From: an uncultured Lachnospiraceae bacterium
GTDB taxonomy: Bacteria > Bacillota_A > Clostridia > Lachnospirales > Lachnospiraceae
Reading direction: 5' to 3'
DNA: 17,689 nucleotides
Assembly: GCA_946614075.1 (NCBI GenBank)
Contig: CAMOGO010000002.1
Coordinates: 1 to 17,689, forward strand
Made by a program: the position numbers and the translations under genes
The notes under the pieces: model-generated
Databases searched by the model: none
What the model was told of the DNA's origin: nothing
Seen by the model: only the letters and a program-made list of their open reading frames with translations
Shown here: piece by piece, positions 6,595 through 13,435 of the stretch
How positions within the stretch are numbered: the first letter of the stretch is position 1
Layout: each line of letters opens with the position of its first letter

Positions 6595-6623
6595 CTTTCA
6601 AATAAGAAAGAAGGATAGATAAC

Positions 6624-7808
6624 ATGACAAAGGTTGATATTTTCTCTGGTTTCCTGGGAGCTGGCAAGACGACGCTGATTCGTAAACTGATCGCGGAGGC
6701 TTATAAGGGCGAGAAGATCGTCCTGATCGAGAATGAGTTTGGTGAGATCGCTGTCGATGGTGGTTTCCTGCAGGATGCGGGTGTGACCATCAATGAGATG
6801 AACTCCGGCTGCATCTGCTGCAGTCTGGTTGGTGATTTCCGTGAGGCGCTGAAGAAGGTGCTGGATGAGCTTCATCCGGAGCGTATCCTGATCGAGCCCT
6901 CTGGTGTCGGCAAGCTGAGCGACATCATCCGTGCGGTCCAGGCAGTCCAGAGTGATGAGGTTGTGCTGAATAGCTTTACGACGGTTGTCGATGCGAAGAA
7001 GTGCAAGATGTACATGAAGAACTTTGGTGAGTTCTTCAATGATCAGGTCGAGCATGCGAATGCGATCGTGCTGAGCCGTACGGCTGGTATGTCGGAGGAG
7101 AAGCTGGATGCGTGCGTGGCGCTGCTGCGTGAGCACAATACGGTTGCTGAGATTATCACGACTCCTTGGGATCAGGTGACGGGTGTCCAGATCCTGGAGG
7201 CGATGGAGCATAAGAGCACTCTGCAGGAGGAGCTTAAGCAGCTTGCGGCAGAGACTGCTGAGGAGCATCACCATCATCACGACGATGATGACGACGACGA
7301 TGAGTGCTGCTGCGGCCACCATCATCACGACGACGATGACGATGAGGACGAGCATGAGCATCATCACCATCATCATCACGATGACGATGACGATGAGGAC
7401 GAGCACGAGCATCATCACCATCATCACGACGATGATGATGACGACGAGTGCTGCTGCGGCCATCATCATCACGACGATGAGGATGAGCATGAGCATCATC
7501 ACCATCACCACCATCATCACGGCCATGATGCGGATGAGATCTTCACCAGCTGGGGTATGGAGACGAGCCATGCCTACACGAAGGAGGAGATCGAGGATAT
7601 CCTCGCCGAGCTGCACAGCGCGATCGAGTATGGTATCGTTCTCCGTGCGAAGGGCATCGTAGCCGGCAAGGATGGTCAGTGGATCCACTTCGACTACGTT
7701 CCGGAGGAGACGAGTGTCCGTTACGGCAGTGCCATCACGATGGGACGTTTCTGCGTGATCGGTTCCCAGCTGAAGGAAGATGCTCTGAAGGAACTGTTCC
7801 GCATCTAA
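6624..7808 (+). CDS. CobW/COG0523 G3E GTPase, putative zinc metallochaperone with His/Asp/Cys-rich insert
   Basis: The 394-residue protein has the G3E plan: Walker A GFLGAGKT (9-16), ENEFGE (36-41), the metal-binding CICC (63-66), Walker B-like ILIEPSGVG (88-96) and a CobW C-terminal domain (about 305-394). Between them, residues 215-303 form a metal-binding insert with about 39 His, many Asp/Glu and six Cys, built from repeated runs and two copies of ECCCGHHHH. The usual NKxD guanine motif appears as SRTA (151-154), so base recognition differs from standard members. Such proteins hydrolyse GTP to deliver zinc (or another metal) to client enzymes under limitation. A Fur/Zur-like box overlaps the promoter and a second G3E protein follows after 21 bases. 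AAGGA precedes the ATG by 8 bases. The metal identity is inferred. Confidence 0.92.
   Translation: MTKVDIFSGFLGAGKTTLIRKLIAEAYKGEKIVLIENEFGEIAVDGGFLQDAGVTINEMNSGCICCSLVGDFREALKKVLDELHPERILIEPSGVGKLSDIIRAVQAVQSDEVVLNSFTTVVDAKKCKMYMKNFGEFFNDQVEHANAIVLSRTAGMSEEKLDACVALLREHNTVAEIITTPWDQVTGVQILEAMEHKSTLQEELKQLAAETAEEHHHHHDDDDDDDECCCGHHHHDDDDDEDEHEHHHHHHHDDDDDEDEHEHHHHHHDDDDDDECCCGHHHHDDEDEHEHHHHHHHHHGHDADEIFTSWGMETSHAYTKEEIEDILAELHSAIEYGIVLRAKGIVAGKDGQWIHFDYVPEETSVRYGSAITMGRFCVIGSQLKEDALKELFRI
7264..7533 (+). repeat. Internally repeated His/Asp codon tract
   Basis: Within the G3E GTPase gene, CAT/CAC and GAT/GAC codon runs form a modular array. The block DDDDDEDEHE followed by six or more His occurs twice in tandem, flanked by two copies of the ECCCGHHHH module. 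Slippage or unequal recombination in this tract could easily change its length between strains. Confidence 0.9.
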
Positions 7809-7829
7809 ACCGAGGAAGGAGACTAACGT

Positions 7830-8777
7830 ATGCAGGATGAGATGCCGGTTTATGTCTTTACCGGATTCCTGGAAGCGGGAAAAACTTCATTTATACAGCA
7901 GACCCTGGAGGATCAGCGTTTCCATAATGGCGAGCGCACTCTGGTACTCCTTTGTGAGGAGGGCGAGGAGGAGCTCGACCTGACGAAACCTGGCCTGTCC
8001 AATATTTTCATCGAGACGATCGAGAATGAGTCTGACCTGACGCCGAAGGTGCTCAAGCATTTTGAGCAGAAGCACAAGGCGGAGCGCGTCATCGTCGAGT
8101 ACAATGGCATGTGGACCATGGCGAGCCTGTACAATGCCTTTCCGGAGGATTGGCTTCTGTATCAGGAGCTGATGTTCGTCAATTCCCAGACCTTCCTGAA
8201 TTACAATGCCAACATGCGTCAGCAGATGTTTGACAAGCTGCAGGGTGCGGAGCTTGTGATTTTCAATCGTTTTTCGAACGATCTGGACAAAATGGCCTTC
8301 CATCAGATCGTGCGTGCGGCGAACCGCCGCAGCCAGATCTGCTACGAGTACCTGAACGGCTACACGGAGTACGATGATATCGAGGATCCGCTGCCGTTTG
8401 ATATCGATGCACCGGTGATCGAGCTTGAGCTTCCGGACTATGCGATCTGGTATCGTGATGTCGCCGAGGACCCGAAGAAGTACGATGGCAAGATGATCCA
8501 CCTGACGGCTATGGCAGCCCGCAACCGCCGCCTCCCGGACGGCAGCTTTGTCCTGGGACGCCCGGTCATGACCTGCTGTGCCGCTGATATCCAGTTCATG
8601 GGCTTTGTCACCCAGAATAAGACGGTCAAGCCGATCGAGATGCCGGCCTGGTACGATGTCACGGCGAAGATTGTCTACAAATTCAACCGTATCTATGGCA
8701 AAAAGGGACCGGTGCTGATGGTCGATACGATCACGCCCACCGAGAAGCCCGAGGAAGACGTGGCGACATTCTATTAA
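7830..8777 (+). CDS. G3E-type GTPase fused to a DUF1980/YcgQ-like domain
   Basis: The 315-residue protein starts with a P-loop GFLEAGKT (12-19) and a G3E-like core with VEYNGMW (89-95) in the Walker B position, but the CxCC metal motif is absent. Residues from about 205 on (KYDGKMIHLTAMA, then TCCAAD at 248-253 and WYDVTAKI) match the pattern of the DUF1980 domain of YcgQ/TIGR03943 proteins, where the CC pair is conserved. YcgQ partners are tied to zinc-limitation responses, which fits the upstream COG0523 gene and its Fur/Zur-like box. AAGGAG lies 8 bases before the ATG and only 21 bases separate the two genes, so they form one operon ending at the terminator at 8785-8814. Both the domain assignment and the role in metal allocation are inferred. 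Confidence 0.8.
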   Translation: MQDEMPVYVFTGFLEAGKTSFIQQTLEDQRFHNGERTLVLLCEEGEEELDLTKPGLSNIFIETIENESDLTPKVLKHFEQKHKAERVIVEYNGMWTMASLYNAFPEDWLLYQELMFVNSQTFLNYNANMRQQMFDKLQGAELVIFNRFSNDLDKMAFHQIVRAANRRSQICYEYLNGYTEYDDIEDPLPFDIDAPVIELELPDYAIWYRDVAEDPKKYDGKMIHLTAMAARNRRLPDGSFVLGRPVMTCCAADIQFMGFVTQNKTVKPIEMPAWYDVTAKIVYKFNRIYGKKGPVLMVDTITPTEKPEEDVATFY

Positions 8778-8784
8778 ACAACCA

Positions 8785-8814
8785 AAAGCCCCGTTCGAAA
8801 TCGAACGGGGCTTT
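8785..8814. terminator. Bidirectional intrinsic terminator
   Basis: AAAGCCCCGTTCG pairs with CGAACGGGGCTTT around a four-base loop, seven bases after the stop of the G3E/DUF1980 gene. On the minus strand the stem is followed by TTTTGG, so it can also end the convergent carboxylesterase transcript. Confidence 0.93.
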
Positions 8815-8894
8815 CGTGTATAGAGATTGAAAAGACGTCGAGCGTGCTTTTCATGCGGAGGCCCCGCCCTTACGGGGAGAGGCCGGCTCCGGTA

Positions 8895-10688
8895 TTACTT
8901 CCAGAGGCTTTCCAGCCCGAAGTATTCATCCTGGGCGGCGCTGAACCAGCGGCCGTTGATGACGTTGGAGATGACGCCCATCTTGACGTCCTCCGGGAGG
9001 GTCTCGTCTGCTTCCATCGCGGCGATGATGTCCTCGTAGGTGGAGTTGACATCCTTCAGCTCGATGGCAGGCGTGGTCTCGTCTGCGTCAAAGACCATGG
9101 CAAGAGGAGCCTCGGGTGTCCATGCGCTCCACTCGTCCAGACCCTCGCCGTTCGGGTCACCGTTCATCAGGAAGTTGACAAGGTAGTCGTTGAAGATCTC
9201 AGCCATCGCCTGATAACCCTCGGCCGTGAAATCACCGAAGCCGCCGTAGGTGTGCTGATCCGTCAGCATCGGGACAAAGATTCCGTGGAAGGAGCCCATG
9301 GCCGGGAGCGGGGTGAGGCTGTTGTCAGAGCCGTACTCGACCTGGCACAGATAGATGTCTGCGTCATAGTTGTCGAACATGGTCTCGGCACTGCACTGAG
9401 CATTGAAGATGCGGTACATCTCGGAACCATACTTCTTTGCGAAATCCTTCGCAGCCTGCTGGCCTTCCTCGCCGAGGGCCATGATGTCGGGGCTGAAATA
9501 GTAGCCGTCGAAGCTGCAGAACAGGCTGAACTCGGTTGCGCCGGTCAGCATCAGGACAGGCACGGAGTTGTAGGTCTCGGTGGCAAAGCCCTCTTCCGGA
9601 AGGACAACGCCATCGGTGAAGAGGTGAGGGAATGCGCTCATACGGATGCCGGCATTGCCCATGAGCGGTGCCAGGCGATCGGCGGCAATGCTGAAGAGAT
9701 AATCCTTGACATCTTCGCCGTCGGTCAGGAGCCACTCCATGGCGGCCTCCTCATCCTCGGCCTTCTCATCCTCTACGGCGAGAGGAGCGAGAGCCGCGGC
9801 GAACTGACGGGCACTGGCCTCCTCATCGGCAACGGTCATGCCGCCGGAGAAGACGATCGCCTTCTGGAACTTACCTTCGAAGCAAGGGCTGATGAGCATG
9901 GCCATGACGTCGCGGCCGCCTGCGGAGAAACCGGAGATCGTGATGTTCTCGGGGTCGCCGCCGAACTCGGCGATATTCTCCTTGACCCAGTCGAGGGCCT
10001 TGGCGATGTCGAGCAGTGCGAAGTTGCCGGTCGCACCTTCCTCGGTCAGGAGCGCGGGCAGGTCGATGAAGCCGAGCAGACCCAGGCGATAGTTCAGAGT
10101 GACATAGACGCAGTTGTCACGAACGGCGATCTTGCTGCCCTCGATTTCCTGGGTTGTGCCGGTCTGGTTGTTGCCGCCGTGGACATAGACGAGGACCGGA
10201 AGGTTCTCCGCATCCGGAGTGGAGTAAATGTCCAGGTTCAGGCAATCCTCGGTACCGATCAGCTCGCTCTGGAAGGTGGCATAGTTCATGGAAGACTGAA
10301 TGGCCGGCTCACCGGGCATGGAGCAGTCCCTGACATCTTCCCAGGCCTCCGGATCTTCCGGAGCTGCCCAGCGGAGCTCGTCAACCGGAGCTGCACCGTA
10401 AGGAACGGCATACCATACCAGGCTCATGCCCTTGACAGCACCTTTGACATCACCGAAGGCTGTGGAGCGGACCAGGACCTCCTCATCCACCTCAAGCATC
10501 GGAGCCTCTTCCTCTTCCATCTCCATGGTCTCTTCCATGGCCTCTTCAGCCATTTCCGCGGTCTCCTCCATGGTCTCCTCCATGGCGGTGGTCTCCGCGG
10601 CAGCCTCCTCCGCGAAAACGGCGGGAGCCAGTGTGATGCTCATGCACAGAGCCATGAGCACAGCCAATACCGGTTTCATTTTTCTCAT
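8895..10688 (-). CDS. Secreted type-B carboxylesterase
   Basis: The 597-residue product starts with a signal peptide (residues 1-26, cleavage after VFA) and then a Glu/Met/Thr/Ala-rich linker of about 45 residues. The rest is an alpha/beta-hydrolase of the carboxylesterase type-B family: EDCLNLDIYS (148-157), oxyanion-hole HGGN (170-173), nucleophile S255 in GFSAGG, probable acid E386 in TGATEFSLF and probable His468 in GSFHGIF. It should cleave carboxylic esters outside the cell or at its surface; the substrate is unknown (diet or host esters are plausible). The frame is open to 10745, but the start at 10688 is chosen because AAGGAGG precedes it and a signal peptide then begins. It has its own promoter near 10768-10796. 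Confidence 0.92.
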   Translation of the reverse strand: MRKMKPVLAVLMALCMSITLAPAVFAEEAAAETTAMEETMEETAEMAEEAMEETMEMEEEEAPMLEVDEEVLVRSTAFGDVKGAVKGMSLVWYAVPYGAAPVDELRWAAPEDPEAWEDVRDCSMPGEPAIQSSMNYATFQSELIGTEDCLNLDIYSTPDAENLPVLVYVHGGNNQTGTTQEIEGSKIAVRDNCVYVTLNYRLGLLGFIDLPALLTEEGATGNFALLDIAKALDWVKENIAEFGGDPENITISGFSAGGRDVMAMLISPCFEGKFQKAIVFSGGMTVADEEASARQFAAALAPLAVEDEKAEDEEAAMEWLLTDGEDVKDYLFSIAADRLAPLMGNAGIRMSAFPHLFTDGVVLPEEGFATETYNSVPVLMLTGATEFSLFCSFDGYYFSPDIMALGEEGQQAAKDFAKKYGSEMYRIFNAQCSAETMFDNYDADIYLCQVEYGSDNSLTPLPAMGSFHGIFVPMLTDQHTYGGFGDFTAEGYQAMAEIFNDYLVNFLMNGDPNGEGLDEWSAWTPEAPLAMVFDADETTPAIELKDVNSTYEDIIAAMEADETLPEDVKMGVISNVINGRWFSAAQDEYFGLESLWK

Positions 10689-10767
10689 GAAATACCTCCT
10701 TTTCCGCCGGCTTCTGCCGGCATGACGACTTTCGGCCTGGGGCAAATGCTGCAGACCGATTGTTAAT

Positions 10768-10796
10768 AGTATATCATGCCTGCGTCGAAATGACTC
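10768..10796 (-). promoter_or_regulatory. Extended -10 promoter of the carboxylesterase gene
   Basis: On the minus strand TATACT (10773-10768) is preceded by TGA, forming an extended -10. A weak -35, GAGTCA, lies 17 bases upstream (10796-10791). Transcription would start about 70 bases before the start codon at 10688. Confidence 0.6.
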
Positions 10797-10804
10797 AGAC
10801 TATA

Positions 10805-10824
10805 TACAAAATACATTTTTTGTA
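10805..10824. promoter_or_regulatory. AT-rich inverted repeat upstream of the carboxylesterase promoter
   Basis: TACAAAA (10805-10811) and TTTTGTA (10818-10824) form a perfect 7-bp inverted repeat with a six-base centre, just upstream of the -35 of the carboxylesterase promoter. This would suit a dimeric activator, but no regulator is suggested by the sequence. Confidence 0.35.
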
Positions 10825-10832
10825 CAATCACG

Positions 10833-10867
10833 AAAAAAGCTTCCAGCTTGAAAGCCAGGAAGCTTTT
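10833..10867 (-). terminator. Intrinsic terminator of the MscS gene
   Basis: Read on the minus strand, AAAAGCTTCC pairs with GGAAGCTTTT and the stem ends in a run of six T. It lies about 70 bases past the stop codon of the mechanosensitive channel gene and before the carboxylesterase promoter. Confidence 0.88.
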
Positions 10868-10933
10868 CTATAGAGATCCGTGTCTGCTTTACGTGCTGTC
10901 TCTTGCCGGGAACATGTCCTTCGGAGAGCGGCT

Positions 10934-11866
10934 TCAGTCCGTATCTGAGTGTCTGCCGAATGTCCTGTGGAGGGCCGAATGATTCACCTCCCGGGCGTCG
11001 ATGGCCTTGCGGACGATCGGAACCTCGCGGACCTGTACGCGCTGATAAGCGAAAGCGACGCCGGGGGTCTCCTGGATCCGGCGGACGATGTTCTTGCGGA
11101 TATCCGAGCACGCGGTGAAGTTCTCCTCGATCGTGTTGGTCGTAACCGAGATACGCAGGCAGACGCCGGTCAGATCGATCGACTTGGCAAAGACCGGGGT
11201 GATTTCCTGCGGGTCTTTGCCTGGATCCTTGTGGTTGAACAGAGGGTGATTGACGACCTCCTCGGCCATGATCTCACAGGCGAGCGGCAGGTCGGATTCG
11301 AAGGAAACCGTGATGTCGATGAAATTCGAGCTTTCCTTCTTGGCCTCGTAGTAGCTGTTTTCGATGACCGCCGTGTCCATCTTGGAATTCGGGATGATGA
11401 CTCTGGCCTGGTTCAGGACATTTTTGATGACCGTGTGGCCGACGTTGATCATCTCGACATAGCCGGTGATGGCGACACCGTCCACCGTGACGGTGATGCG
11501 GTCCCCGAGCTCAAAGGGCTTGAAGATCGTGATGATCAGGCCGTGGACGATATTGGCGAGACCCTCCTGCAGGATAAAACCGAGGACGACGATCAGCAGG
11601 GAAGAGGACAGCAGGATGCTGGAGTAAAACTTCCGGACGCCTTCAAACTGCCCGCCGATCATCGCGACGATCGACAGGAAGACGATCGCCTTGAGGCAGG
11701 ATTTGAAGAAGTTCATGTGGATCGCGGAGAGCTTGCTTTTGGCCTGCTTGGGGATGGCCCGGTCAAAGATCAGGTCGATGGCGCGAAGAGACGCGACCAG
11801 GATCAGGAGCAGAAGAAGGGTATTGAACAGCACGTTTTCCTGGATGACTTCGATGGCTTCGGGCAT
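10934..11866 (-). CDS. Small-conductance mechanosensitive channel (MscS family)
   Basis: The 310-residue protein has three N-terminal membrane helices (about 11-34, 57-75 and 84-115). The third carries the MscS pore signature, QEGLANIVHGLIITIFKPFE, with small residues for packing, and passes into the beta domain at LGDRITVTVDG (120-130). The cytoplasmic alpha/beta domain follows (about 180-285). Such channels open under membrane tension to release solutes on osmotic downshock. The start at 11866 is chosen because AAAGGA lies 6 bases upstream; an earlier in-frame ATG at 11905 overlaps a leader hairpin. It is a single-gene transcript with a near-consensus promoter (11937-11965) and its own terminator (10833-10867). 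Confidence 0.92.
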   Translation of the reverse strand: MPEAIEVIQENVLFNTLLLLLILVASLRAIDLIFDRAIPKQAKSKLSAIHMNFFKSCLKAIVFLSIVAMIGGQFEGVRKFYSSILLSSSLLIVVLGFILQEGLANIVHGLIITIFKPFELGDRITVTVDGVAITGYVEMINVGHTVIKNVLNQARVIIPNSKMDTAVIENSYYEAKKESSNFIDITVSFESDLPLACEIMAEEVVNHPLFNHKDPGKDPQEITPVFAKSIDLTGVCLRISVTTNTIEENFTACSDIRKNIVRRIQETPGVAFAYQRVQVREVPIVRKAIDAREVNHSALHRTFGRHSDTD

Positions 11867-11880
11867 GGCGCTTCCTTTCT

Positions 11881-11910
11881 CAGGCGAAAGTCCGTGATGG
11901 GACACGCCTG
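11881..11910 (-). promoter_or_regulatory. Leader hairpin of the MscS mRNA
   Basis: CAGGCG (11881-11886) pairs with CGCCTG (11905-11910), with GTCC and GGAC pairing inside. In the transcript this stem-loop lies between the predicted start near 11930 and the ribosome binding site (about 11873-11878), whose edge it nearly touches, so it could influence translation or mRNA stability. Confidence 0.45.
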
Positions 11911-11936
11911 TGGACGAGGTTAGTCACTTCATGCCC

Positions 11937-11965
11937 ATTGTAGAGGAAGCCCGCTCATTTGGCAA
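11937..11965 (-). promoter_or_regulatory. Sigma-A promoter of the MscS gene
   Basis: On the minus strand TTGCCA (11965-11960), a 17-base spacer and TACAAT (11942-11937) form a near-consensus promoter about 70 bases upstream of the chosen start codon. Confidence 0.82.
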
Positions 11966-12031
11966 GCCCTTGAAATCGCGCGCATAGTGCGGTATTCTCA
12001 AAAGTGGTGGCTTTGGAAAGGAGGAGATGGC

Positions 12032-12790
12032 ATGCCTGGCTATACGATGCACCTGGCGGAGGCTTCACAGCTTTTGCCGAAACTGGGAAAATACTATCCG
12101 GTGGCGGATCCGGTGTGGCGGAATCGCTTTCTGATCGGAACACTCCTGCCGGACACCAAGATCCGGGAGGGGAAGCAGTATACGCATTTCTGGAATCCGG
12201 ACGATCTCGTGCGGCTTGCGAGAGCACCGGAGATGGCCCGCTTTTACCGGAAATACGGCGCGCGTCTGGAGGAGCCCTGTATGCTTGGCTACTGGGCGCA
12301 TCTTTATCTGGACACCTGCTATGTGAACAGCTACTGGCCGTCCATGCTGACCTTTTACGATGAAAATGGTCGGGAGTCGGACCGGATGGATGAGATCCGG
12401 CAGGTGCGGATCGCCAAAAGTGGGGAGCTGGTCCCGGTCGGTCGTTTTTACTCGGTCGACTACTACTATGGCGATTACAACCGGATGAATGGGTACTTTT
12501 TCGGAAAATATCCGATCGAGGTTCCGGTCTGGGATGAGGACCTGGATCCGGGCATGGAGGAGGTCGAGATCCGGCACATGCACCGGGTGCTAGGCGAGAT
12601 GGAGCAGCTGGTCGCGTCGCTCCCTGCGACAAAGGAGGAGGGAGTGCGTCAGGCGGAGCAGGCGAAGGCCTTTGACGTCCCGGATTTTGACCGGTTTATC
12701 ATGGAGAATGGGAAGGAGTTCCTGAAGGCCCTGGAAGAGTACCGGGCAGATCGGGAAGGTTTTGTGCAGAATCACAGCAAAACCAAATGA
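12032..12790 (+). CDS. Zn-dependent phospholipase C-like protein
   Basis: The 252-residue protein has the scattered His/Asp pattern of the zinc-dependent phospholipase C/S1-P1 nuclease-like fold: H7 in YTMHLAEAS, D41 in IGTLLPDTK, H52 in YTHFWNP, and H90 and D94 in GYWAHLYLDTCY. These would bind a metal cluster. Related proteins of this size without a signal peptide are common, uncharacterised genes in Clostridia, so the true substrate is not known. The start at 12032 is chosen because AAAGGAGG lies 7 bases upstream; the frame is open to 11987 without a site. It is divergent from the MscS gene and seems monocistronic; a promoter for the next gene begins about 40 bases after its stop. Confidence 0.6.
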   Translation: MPGYTMHLAEASQLLPKLGKYYPVADPVWRNRFLIGTLLPDTKIREGKQYTHFWNPDDLVRLARAPEMARFYRKYGARLEEPCMLGYWAHLYLDTCYVNSYWPSMLTFYDENGRESDRMDEIRQVRIAKSGELVPVGRFYSVDYYYGDYNRMNGYFFGKYPIEVPVWDEDLDPGMEEVEIRHMHRVLGEMEQLVASLPATKEEGVRQAEQAKAFDVPDFDRFIMENGKEFLKALEEYRADREGFVQNHSKTK

Positions 12791-12828
12791 CGTGTATCAG
12801 AATTCATACAATTTTCACAGTTGGCAAA

Positions 12829-12857
12829 TTGACGGCTTTTTCATATGAACCTAAAAT
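12829..12857 (+). promoter_or_regulatory. Sigma-A promoter of the decayed Tat gene
   Basis: TTGACG (12829-12834), a 17-base spacer and TAAAAT (12852-12857) form a strong promoter about 95 bases before the start codon at 12958. The gene it drives has lost its middle, so the promoter appears to outlive its product. Confidence 0.82.
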
Positions 12858-12957
12858 AAGACGTGACAGTAAGTGACTCCGGCATTCTTACATGGAGTTG
12901 CGACACGTAGAATCGTGTTCCCCCGGAGGGGAGGAATACAGAAAGGCGAGGTGACAT

Positions 12958-13222
12958 ATGAGAAAGTTCACGAGAAGAAACTTCCTGAAGGGCAGTGCTG
13001 CCGGCGCGGCCATTCTGGGAGCGGCAGCGACCTTTGGCACTTCCGTATTTGCCGATGAGGAGACGGCAGAAGAGGGAGCAGGGCATGAACTCTGCGTGGC
13101 TGTTTGAGAAGCACACCGTCGAGTATTCCAAGGGCGGCACGGTTGCCGAGGATTGGTTTGGCGATGACCCGGAGGGCTACGCCATCCCGACGAGCGAGGT
13201 CAGAGGAGGCCCGCCGATGTAA
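12958..13222 (+). pseudogene. Remnant of a Tat-exported protein (middle deleted, frame shifted)
   Basis: The gene starts well: an RBS-like GAGGTG, then MRKFTRRNFLKG with a twin-arginine motif and an Ala-rich h-region ending TSVFADEE. After about 42 residues the frame ends at a TGA (13105-13107). In the +1 frame, from about 13085, a different coding segment begins (NSAWLFEKHTVEYSKGG) and runs about 46 residues to a TAA at 13220-13222. It looks like the C-terminus of a larger enzyme. The simplest reading is that one long Tat substrate lost its central part and the ends now lie in different frames. An ATG at 13085 has GGGAG upstream, so the second piece might be translated alone. The original enzyme class cannot be identified; a flavoprotein like the one at 3772 is possible. 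Confidence 0.7.
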
Positions 13223-13435
13223 AAGCATCGGAATAACGGAGAGTGAAAGGCTTCGCAGTAAAAGGCTTGGCAAGGAAAGTCTTTGCCTTGTAAATGAGTG
13301 AAACGAAAGACGAAGGGCATGCTGAGGCCGGAAGGCACGAGGCGTGTCCTTTTTCGTAAAGCGATATATATTGCAGGAAACACCGTATTGGTGGTAAAAT
13401 ATACATAGAACGCGCTTTAAGGAGCGGGAGAAGAC
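13223..13435. other. Intergenic spacer with hairpins
   Basis: A stem CAAGG/CCTTG with inner AAAG/CTTT lies at about 13271-13290, and a weak GC stem followed by TTTTT at about 13336-13365 may end transcription from 12829. The promoter of the next gene follows. No gene was seen. Confidence 0.4.
13371..13400 (+). promoter_or_regulatory. Promoter of the S41-like gene
   Basis: TTGCAG (13371-13376), an 18-base spacer and TAAAAT (13395-13400), with a TG one base before the -10, form a good promoter about 30 bases ahead of the start codon at 13436. Confidence 0.75.

Noticed and set aside
6471..7688. A 405-residue minus-strand frame with Met/Val/Leu-rich runs
   Set aside because: It is the complement of the His/Asp codon tract and the G3E GTPase; the plus strand has a clear ribosome site, P-loop and family motifs.
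8844..10766. A 640-residue plus-strand frame longer than the carboxylesterase opposite it
   Set aside because: It has no recognisable domain or ribosome site, whereas the minus strand has a signal peptide, HGGN, GFSAGG and AAGGAGG. It arises from codon bias.
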